Of a DNA stretch of 64,000 nucleotides, positions 55,887 to 64,000 are shown in pieces; positions within the stretch are counted from its first letter, which is position 1; every line of letters begins with the position of its first letter. The notes beneath the pieces were generated by a model that saw only the letters and a list, made by a program, of their open reading frames with translations, ran no database searches and had not been told where the DNA came from. The position numbers and the translations under genes were made by a program. The DNA comes from Locusta migratoria (taxonomy: Eukaryota > Arthropoda > Insecta > Orthoptera > Acrididae): assembly GCA_026315105.1 (NCBI GenBank), contig CM048744.1, positions 312,177,270 through 312,241,269 of the forward strand, in the 5' to 3' direction.

Positions 55887-56760
55887 TTAGTCAAGGTATG
55901 CCATCAATTCCATTTTTACCCCTATTCTATTCAGTACCTCCTCATTAGTTAAATGATCCACCCACCTAATCTTCAGCATTGTTCTGTAGCACAACATTTC
56001 AAAAGCCTCTATCCTCTTCCTGACCGACCTGTTCCTCATCCATGTTTCACTTCCGTACAAGGCAACACTCCACACAAATGCCTTCAGAAAACACTTCCTT
56101 ACACCTAAATTAATAATCTATATTAACAAATTTTTCTTTTTCAAAATCACTTTTCTTTCCATTGCCTTTCTGCTTTTCATATCCTCTGTACTGTGACCAT
56201 CATATGTTATTTTACTGCACAAGTAACAAAACAAATCTACCACCTTTACTATTTTATTATATTGTTACCTCATCCAATTCCATGAGCATCGCCTGATTTT
56301 CTTAGACTGCATTCCATAACCCTTGTTTTGCTCTTGTTAATGTTCATCTTATACACTCCTTTCAACATGTAGTCCATTCCGTTCAATTGCTCTTCCAGGT
56401 CCTTTGCTGTCTCTGATAGAATTACAACGTCCTCAGCAAAACACAACGTTTTTATTTCTTCACCCTGAACTTTAATTCCTTCTTCAAATTTCTCCTTGCT
56501 TTTCTTAATAGCTTGCTCAATGTACAAACTGAATAAATTTGGAAAAAGGCTATAACCCTGTCTTACTCCCTTCCCAACAACTACTGTCTGGTGTTTGTAT
56601 AAGTTGCCTCAGAATTTGAAAGAGTGTGTTCCAATCAACATCGTCAAAAGCTTCTCCAAATCTACAAAAGCTAGAAATGTAGGTTTAACTTTCCTTAATC
56701 TAAAAGTGAGTATTGCCTCCTGCTTTCCTACATTTCTTCTGAATCAAAATTGATCTTCCC
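55887..56760 (-). pseudogene. RTE reverse transcriptase C-terminal half
   Basis: Reads IKVQGEEIKTLCFAEDVVIL (motif C as A-E-D instead of A-D-D, so the first catalytic Asp is Glu), LNGMDYMLKGVYKMNINKSK and TRVMECSLRKSGDAHGIG. Farther on comes SVALYGSETWMRNRSVRKRI with FEMLCYRTMLKIRWVDHLTN and EEVLNRI, the standard C-terminal block of this family. Frames are broken between these blocks. Confidence 0.8.
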
Positions 56761-56892
56761 CAATGTTGATTTCTACCAGCTTTTCCATCCTTCTGTAAGT
56801 AACACACATTAGAATTTTGCAACCATGACTTATTAAACTGTCTACACCTGCTTTCATTAGAATGGGGATTATTACCCTTTCTTCATTAAAAA

Positions 56893-56898
<6 letters not shown>

Positions 56899-56964
<66 letters not shown>
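56899..56964. repeat. (TA)n microsatellite inside the RTE element
   Basis: About 66 bp of TA dinucleotides at a position where related copies continue coding, so it expanded or inserted after the element arrived. Confidence 0.95.
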
Positions 56965-56966
<2 letters not shown>

Positions 56967-57270
56967 TAAGGGTATTTCCTGTCTCATACATCTTGCATAT
57001 CAGGAGAAACAGTTTTGTCATGACTAGATCTCTCAGAGTTTACGTCTTCCCTTCCTACAATATTGTTTCTAAGTTCATTTCCTTTGTAGAGCTCCTCTAT
57101 ACACTACTTCCACCTTTCAGCTTTCCCTTCTTTGCTGAGAACTGATATCTATTTGAGTTTTTTATATTCATGCAGTTGCTTATTTTCCTGTAGGCAACAT
57201 CTATTTTTATCCTTTTTATACATCCTTCCTCAGTTTTGCCTTATAGCCACTCCTTTTTAGCTATTCTGCA

Positions 57271-58059
57271 CTACCTGTCAATTTCATTTCTTAACAGTTT
57301 GTACTCCATTTTGCCTGTTTCATGTACTGAATTTTTATATTTTCTCCTTTCATCAATTAAATTTAGTATTTCCTTCCGGTGATATCCAAGGATTTTTTGT
57401 AGGTCTTGCCTTCCTACTTGGTTCTCTGCTTCCTTCACTATTTCATCTCTCAAGGCTACCCATTCCTCTTTGACTGTTTTATTTCCCCCAATTTCTGTCA
57501 ATTGTTGCCTAAAGATCCCTCTGAATTTCTCAAGAACTTCAGGTTCCTTCAATTTATCCAGGTCCCACCTCCTTATTTTCCTACCCTTTTGCAGATTTTT
57601 CAGTTTCAGCGTACAGTTCATGACCAACAAGTTACGGTCAGAGTCTATATGTGCCCCTGGGTATGTCTTACAGTTTAAAACCTGGTTCCAAAATCTATGT
57701 CTTACCATTATAAAATCTATGTGGTACATTCCAGTGTCTCCTGGTCTCTTCCATGTATACATCCTTCTTTCATGATTCTTAAAACAAGTGTTTGTTAGGA
57801 CTAAATTATATTCCATGCACAATTGGACCAGGGGGGTTCCTCTTTCATTCCTTTTCCCCAGTCCATATTCACTTACTATTTTTCCTTCTCTTCCTTTTCC
57901 TACTACCAAATTACAATCCTCAACCACAATTAAGTTTTCCTCTCCTTTACCTGACTGAATAATTTTCTTTAGCCCCTCATACATTTCTTTGATCTCCTTA
58001 TCATCGACAGAGCTAGTTGGCATATAAACCTGTACTCCTGTGGTCAGTGTTGGGTTCAT
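57271..58059 (-). pseudogene. RTE-type APE endonuclease and linker, 262-aa open frame
   Basis: Central and C-terminal part of an apurinic-type endonuclease that would nick target DNA. Visible motifs: GEENLIVVEDCNLVVGKGRE (the usual G-D-x-N-x-x-x-G with D-C-N), NERGTPLVQLCMEYNLVLTN, MYTWKRPGDTGMYHIDFIMV (TW..P..... IDFI) and GAHIDSDRNLLVMNC, where the catalytic His of the SDH motif is Arg. The N-terminal LxTWNVRxM-type start is missing. The rest is a charged linker toward the reverse transcriptase. Similar sequences are sometimes named craniofacial development protein 2; this is the retroelement. Confidence 0.85.
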
Positions 58060-58235
58060 ATCTATATTAACTGTGATAATGTAATCCCTGCACAGTTCCT
58101 AGTAGTTTACCCGCACTCCTACTTTCTTATTCATTAGCAGGCATACTCCTGTAAAACCACTAACTTATTTTGGGTCTTTATCATTGAGGGACACAAGCCA
58201 CCCCATCTCAACAATGTCTGTGTTTCATAGGGGTA

Positions 58236-58684
58236 GCAATTGTGTAATTACTGAATTTAAAATAACTAATATTCAGTGTTGCAAGGATTACCTGTTACTT
58301 TGTTGAAACAACAACAAAAAATTTACAAGAAAAAACATTGATTTGATACTAATCTATTTACTATTTCTCGAAAAATTTGCATTTAAAATTCATAGATACC
58401 TGTATGTACTGAATTTGTTTGCATCAATTCTGTAAACATATTTTTCCACTTCTGCATTGACACCTCACAAACAATGTTTTGGTAGGATTCATTCAATTTT
58501 GAAAGTACCGTAATGAATATCACTGTCCACTTGTTTATTGTTTGATGTAGCAAAAGTACAGTTTTTACGTAAGAAACAAGGTGAATTTGAACACACTGAC
58601 ACAAATTCAATGTTTTCCCTCATCAAATAATTGGCTGACTTGCTCTGTGACAACTTTCATTGCCACAATGAAGAATTGTGTGAT
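58236..58684. other. no gene recognised
   Basis: AT-rich sequence between a retroelement and a fold-back repeat. Confidence 0.5.
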
Positions 58685-58885
58685 ATAGTTAGTTGTTTAC
58701 AACTCACCGCAAAGACGTGGCGAAGAGCTGTGACAGGCACATACAAAAGACACACACATACAACACTTTCAGCTATATGTGTGTGTCTTTTATATGTGCC
58801 TGTCGCAGCTCATGGCCATGTCTATGCGGTGAGTTGTAAACTGTTCTTACTGTATTATTAATTCCAACCTGGACTTTCCATTATT
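58685..58885. repeat. fold-back repeat family, short inverted copy
   Basis: GTTTACAACTCACCGCAAAG on the left mirrors ATGCGGTGAGTTGTAAAC on the right, about 140 bp apart, with an internal CACACACATACAACACTTTC / TGTGTGTC pair. The central core region is lost. Closely related to the copy at 4.2-4.6 kb (same TTCCAACCTGGACTTTCCAT outer flank). Confidence 0.8.
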
Positions 58886-61227
58886 ATATATAGTTAGTTG
58901 CTTCATTAATAACTTAAGACAAACATATTATTGTATACCATTCAGAACAATTCTCCTGTGATCCTGCAAAACAATAATCAAGACATCTCTTGTGTAACAA
59001 AATAAAAAAAATTAACACAACAGTTCCTTTCAGGATGCTTATAATCTCTCTGGCAGATTACTTTAAAAAACAATGCATGCAAACATTTGGGGAAGAATGG
59101 CCTTATGTGAGTTGGCAGAAAAATGAAGCTAAGTGTGTTTATGAAAGAGAACCGATGACAAGGCAGAATGGGGAGGGAGGGGGGTTGCTGCACCACATAT
59201 CAACTGCATGTGTTACATCACTACACATGGGATGTGTGTAGCATCCAGTTTTGGTTCCTCTTCAATGAGTCTGCTTGCTGTGGTATATCAAAGATCCTGG
59301 AGGATATGGTGCATCTGTGTTGGAAATAGTGAGTCCCTTGCTGTAACTGAGCATAAGGTCTGTTGACACTGTTACCGCCTGGTTACAATGTATCACAAAA
59401 GAACTGAAACTGTTCACCATTATTGACCAAACAGATTTATTTAGTGAAAAGGAGTGACTTTCAATGTGTTGGTCACTTGGGTATTTATTAAAGTTTGTGA
59501 ACAGCCTATTTGTAGCTTAAAATCCTAATTGTTGTTGGCTAATTCTGTCAGCACAATTTTGACAGTAAAAGCCATGGAATTGAAAGTTGATTTGTTAAAG
59601 TTCTGTTGACAGATAATTACAGAATGTGGCTTCATAATATAGTGTATTTTGTTATATTGTTGTTTGGTAATGAATAATAGTACATTTGATCTAATTAGTT
59701 TTTTATTTAGTTAATCTTAAATCACTTTCACAAGAAAATTTTGTCTGAGCATTCTGAAGAAAGAACAAGAAGTGGTTTAACAATAAGTATTTAGGATACA
59801 TGCTACCAGGGAACCATTAGGGGAATATGTCGATAATATGTGCCTTGATAACATGGCTTGGTGTGTAGATATTACTGAGATGAAGCAGTACAGAATATTA
59901 TTGACAGTATGGTGAACTGAAGATTGTATGCCAATAAGTCGCATAAGTCTAGATAAGCTAGTATTGAGAATGCCAGGTATGAGGATGAAAGAAGGAATGA
60001 GTTAGATTCTGGAACTGTAAAATCTGAATGGGAAAAGGTACACAGTGTCTTGCAGGGCATATAAATGTTATGGGAAGCAAGACAATTTTATAAAGGAGTT
60101 TAATACACCACAGGATAGGCACCCACACATCTGATGCCATCATGGAGGGACATGGATGCATAGGCATCCATCTACACTTATAGGCTGCCTTACAGTGTAT
60201 GTCATGAGTAAATGGCATTTTCAACATGCGGTGCCAGAGTACATACTGAAACAGTGTTTGCTCTACTTGATTCTGGCAGCAATATTTACATGATGTATTA
60301 TAACTGACACTGTGTGTGCCAGCAAATAGCTTAGCTTATGCAAACAGTCAAACTAGTTTGTCAGTCAGTGACAAGGCAGTTCTTTCAAGTGAATGAACAA
60401 GCTCACCTTAAATTGATTGTTACGAAGTTGATTGTCCAATAAATGTTTTGGTGGTAAAGGAATTAGCCTTGGAGATATAGGTGGGTTTTGAATTTTTGGA
60501 AAGTAAACAGAGCATACTTTATTATGCTGATGGGGAATTTTCTTTAAAATTTAAGATTTCTGTTTTGTAGTCATGGTCAAAGCACCAGAGGCAACATGAC
60601 CGCTAACAGTTCTTTGTTTAAGCTGGGACACGTCCCTGACTGGAAGTACTAATTCACTTCTTTAAGTACTTACAGATTGGCTGGGTGGTTACACATAGAA
60701 TAAAATATCACATTCGGTTGACACAATGGAATCAATTTTGGCAGACTTCATCCAGACTTATTATCAAATAATGATAAGAAAGATATTAAAAATATATTAA
60801 CAGTAATGATTTTATTATCTGGCAATCAGTTTCAGCACTTCATTAGTGTCATCTTCACACACTAAATAAATACTACAAATAATCAGTAGTCAAATCTACA
60901 ATTCCCATTATACATTGTATCACACCAAAAGTAAAAAACAAGCAAAAACAAAAACAGACATAGATGGTCCTGAAGTAATATAATGGCTTAATGAATGGCA
61001 TACAATGAATACAAGAAAGTTATGAAACAAAATAACAGCCCATAGCAAAATGAGATAGTGAGGATAGATACCAAACTAGTTGCTCAATTGGAATGAAGAA
61101 CAAAGAATGGTGGTACTTGGACCAAATTCCAAGCCTGAATGAATCAAGGCACCTAAAATGTCAAACTGTGATCAAACAGAGTTAATACTGGCTCAAAATG
61201 TGAGCAAACAGAGTTAATACTGGCTCT
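58886..61227. other. no gene recognised
   Basis: AT-rich. A local 31-bp tandem duplication (AAACAGAGTTAATACTGGCT at about 61177 and 61207) lies near its right end. Short open frames have no domain. Confidence 0.5.
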
Positions 61228-62115
61228 ATGTACTCATTTGAAAGCAATTTAGAAAACAGAGTGACAGAAAATGTTTTGCCTTGAGTAGAAGTGGCATAGA
61301 CATATAATTGTCAGAATATTGATGAAATACTAAATTCACATATAATAATTAGAGGTGATAATATTACTACTCAGATCAAATATGCAAGAAATTAAAGGTA
61401 GGCAATACTACTTAGATTGAAATTGTAATAGACTGTGGCCAATGTTTGCCTACAAACCATTAAACAAAGTCAGTCTAAGGATCTTGAGGCCACTAAAAGT
61501 GATGTTTAAATCACACAAATCAGACTACAAAAACCAGATCCAGAAGGGGGGCAGTATACACTAACATTACCCAATACTATTCAGCCTATCTATATTTAAA
61601 AAAAACACCTGTGCAACCAACCAAAAGACTACTGAATACTTGGATGATAGAAACATTAGAACTTCATAAAGATTTAATAAAAGTTCATAATAGTTGCATG
61701 CAACAGTACATACTTACAATTAGTGTAGCAGAAAGATAAGTAAATTTTATGACAGATTGCTTGAAAGTGGCCTAAGACCAAAACAGCTGCCACTATAATA
61801 ATAAAATAATTAGCAGCATCAGAAGGACAAACTTTTTTATAGTATCTGTTTATGATATATATTTTGCCGCGGGCCCAATAATGAAGAAAAGTTTAAAGTC
61901 TTTTGCTTAGTTGCACAGGTTTAAAAATTGGTTTGCTGAATAATATTGGCTTATGTTAAGTGTATCTGAGTAGTGATATTATCCCCTCAAATTATTGTAT
62001 GTGAATTTGGTATTTCATAAGGATTCTGATACATATATGTCTAGTCCACTACCATTCATAGGCAATACATTTTCTATCACACTGTTTTCTAAATTGCCTT
62101 TGTATTGGTATATAG
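61228..62115. mobile_element. 0.9-kb inverted-repeat element
   Basis: Left arm about 61228-61372 and right arm about 61967-62115 are reverse complements at roughly 80% by eye: GCAATTTAGAAAACAGAGTG versus the mirrored CACACTGTTTTCTAAATTGC, and TATATGTGAATTTAGTATTT versus TGTATGTGAATTTGGTATTT. The ~600-bp interior has no frame. Probably an old fold-back/MITE. Its right edge lies next to the start of an RTE copy. Confidence 0.65.
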
Positions 62116-62125
62116 AACCATAAAT

Positions 62126-64000
62126 TTCAAAACCAGGTTTTAAACTGTAAGACATATCCAGGGGCAGATATAGACTCTGACCATAACATATTGGTTGTAA
62201 ACTTTAGAACCAAACTTAAGAAACCAAAAAAAGGTAGAAAATTAAGGAGATGAAACATGGATACCAGATGTTGTCGAGGGTTTCAGAGGGAGCATTATGC
62301 AAGGTTTGCAAAATGGGGGAAAGTAATAAAGTAGTAGAAGAATGAGCAGCTTGAAGAGACACAGCAGTGAAGGCCTCAGAGGATCGTATAAGTAGAAGTT
62401 GAAGGCTTAACAGAAATTCTTCAATAACACAGGAGATTCTGAACTTATTTATGAAAGAAGAAAATATAAAAATGCAGCAACTGAAGCAGACAAAAGGGAG
62501 TACAAGCAGCTAAAAATGAGGTTGACAGGAAGTGCACGTTGGCTAAGCAGGAGTGGCTAGAGGACAAATGCAAGTCTGTATAGGAGAAAAATTGGTACTA
62601 CCTACAGGAAAATAAAAGGGATGTTTGAAAACAAGAAAAACTGCTGTATAAATACCAAGAGCTCAGATGGAAAACCATCACTAAGCAAAGAAAAGAAAAC
62701 TGAAATGTGAAAGGAATATATAGAAGGCCTATACAAGGGAAATGAACTTGAAAGCAGTCAGTATTGTAGAAAGAGAAGAGGAAGTAGATGAAGATGAGAT
62801 AGGAGAACCAGTCATGAAGAAACTATTCTTCTTTGTGTGGAAAAAGTTTCAAAGAAAGCAAGTGCAGACAAATGTGAAAAATACAGGACTATCAGTTTAA
62901 TAAATAATTGTTGCAAAATGCTACTACAAATTATTTATAAACTAATGGAAAAAAATGGTGGAATCCAGTCTTGGGGTAGATCAGTTTGGATTTAGGAGAA
63001 GTGTAGCAATACACAAGCAATGTCCACACTAAAACTTATAAGATAGGTCAAGGACAGGTAAACCTATGTTTATAGTTTTTGTAGATTTGGAGAAAGCTTT
63101 CGACGATGTTGACTGAAAATGTTGAACGAAAAGTTACAAATTGTACAAAAACCAAACTGATTAATAAGAGTATAAGTGCATGAAAGGGATGCAGTATTTT
63201 GGAAGGGAATAAGACAGGTTGTTAGTCTTTTCCAATGTTTTTTAATATTTACACTGAAGAAGTTGAGAAAGATTGCAAGAAGAGATTTGGAGAAGGTATT
63301 AAAGTTCAGGGAGAAGAAATAAGAACTTTGCATTTTTCTGATGACATTGTAATTCTGTCATAGAGGGCAGAGAACCTAGAAGAGCAATTGAATGGAATGG
63401 ACAGTGTCTTGAAAGGGGGTTACAAGATGAACTTTAACAAGAGCAAAACAAGGGTACTGGAATGTAGTTTAAGAAAATCAGGGCATGCGGAAGGAATTAG
63501 ATTAGGTAATGAAACAATAAAAGTAGTAAACGAGTTTCGTTATTTGGGTAGGAAAATAACTTCTGATGGCTGAAGTAAAGAAGATATAAAATGCAGAATG
63601 GTTGTGGGAAGAAACACATGTCTGAAGAAGAGGAATTTGTTGACATCCAAAATTAAATAAATGTTAGGAATTCCTTTCTGAAAACATTTGGAGTGTAGCA
63701 CTGTACATGAATGAAATGTGGATCATAAGCAGTTCAGACAGAAAAATAACAGAATCATTTGAAATGTGCTGCTAGAAGATTAAGTGGGTAGTTTGTGTAG
63801 CTAATGAGGAGATGCTGAATAGAATTGCAGAGAAAAGAAATTTCTGGCATATCTTGACTAAGAGAGGGGATCAATCAGTGGGACACATTCTGAGACACCA
63901 AGAAACCATCAATTCAGCACTGGAGGGCAGTGTATGGGGTAAAAATAAAAGAGAGAGGCAGGGTGATGAATACAGTAAGCAGGTTCAAAGGGTTATTCAG
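62126..64000 (+). mobile_element. RTE-type retrotransposon, decayed, runs off the window
   Basis: Starts within the endonuclease C-terminus (GACTCTGACCATAACATATTGG, the SDH region) and continues through the linker, then reverse transcriptase words: DQFGFRRSVAI (about 62980), motif A FVDLEKAFDDVD (about 63079), motif C HFSDDIVILS (63331-63360) and MNGMDSVLKGGYKMNFNKSK (63388 on) with FRYLGRKITSDG, then a SFEMCC-like C-terminal block. Multiple stops (for example directly after VILS). No 3' end is visible before 64000. Confidence 0.85.

Larger units (their letters stand above)
55658..58235 (-). mobile_element. RTE-type non-LTR retrotransposon, long but inactive
   Basis: Minus-strand element with endonuclease at the right, reverse transcriptase in the middle and a 3' end at the left that stops at a (CAA)n-type tail (TTGTTGTTG on the plus strand, 55663-55671). 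The left-end sequence (CAGGCCAGGGACTGGTTTGA...GCAGCTCTCCACC) is conserved terminal sequence for this family. A (TA)n expansion interrupts the reverse transcriptase at 56899-56964. Two further copies lie at 13.1-14.3 kb and 62.1-64 kb. Confidence 0.85.

Noticed and set aside
57271..58059. Host gene annotated as craniofacial development protein 2
   Set aside because: Motifs and the downstream RT remnants show an RTE retrotransposon endonuclease; the name is a common misannotation.

Overview
This window looks like nuclear DNA from a large, AT-rich, repeat-filled animal genome. I found no convincing host gene, rRNA gene or tRNA gene. Everything I can name is a transposable element or a simple repeat. 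The mix (Penelope-like elements with a GIY-YIG domain, RTE-type and jockey/CR1-type non-LTR retrotransposons, Tc1-like transposons, a 5S-derived SINE, long (TA)n and (TG)n tracts) suggests an arthropod. From memory of repeat sequences I would guess an orthopteran insect such as a locust, but the sequence itself does not prove this. The window is probably intergenic or deep intronic.

Layout. 1-1.8 kb: (TA)n tracts alternating with terminal fragments of Penelope-like elements (PLEs). 2-8.2 kb: mostly plain AT-rich DNA with a short tandem duplication, a tRNA-like SINE remnant and fold-back repeats. 8.27-13.03 kb: a decayed jockey-like retrotransposon with an apparent 35-bp target duplication, interrupted in its reverse transcriptase by a 1,411-bp terminal-inverted-repeat transposon. 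13.1-15.75 kb: an RTE-type endonuclease fragment and a dead Tc1-like transposon with TA target sites. 16-24.2 kb: small retroelement fragments, a 0.9-kb inverted-repeat element, a 314-bp 5S rRNA-derived SINE with a perfect 16-bp target duplication, and fold-back repeats. 24.53-29.11 kb: a candidate hAT-like element that encloses several nested palindromic and TIR elements.

29.1-44.4 kb is the centrepiece, a PLE cluster. Two 5'-truncated copies lie head to head (29.14-32.35 kb), followed by a near-perfect 236-bp-arm palindrome of PLE terminal sequence (32.4-32.9 kb). Next comes a head-to-tail array of three minus-strand PLE copies with a period of exactly 4,085 bp. Two are complete, with identical intact 940-aa RT plus GIY-YIG proteins. 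The third, upstream one is 5'-truncated at a (TA)n tract, which fuses an accidental 72-aa leader to the remaining 851 residues. The layout matches the partial-plus-full tandem ('pseudo-LTR') organisation known for Penelope elements. The copies differ at one synonymous base that I could see, so the array is either very young or an assembly artefact.

Every PLE terminal segment carries a small RNA motif: CUGANGA, then a hairpin, then GAAA, then a short palindrome. Its hairpin covaries between variants, which supports a minimal hammerhead ribozyme of the kind reported in PLEs. A degenerate version sits in a separate short fold-back repeat family spread over the window. The PLE termini also hold a conserved pyrimidine tract-AAG|GTAAGTC motif that resembles overlapping splice acceptor and donor sites.

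44.4-64 kb: AT-rich DNA, a decayed CR1/jockey-type element split by a second Tc1-like transposon (47.9-51.4 kb), fold-back repeats, a long but inactivated RTE element (55.66-58.2 kb), a large inverted repeat (61.2-62.1 kb), and another RTE copy running off the right edge.
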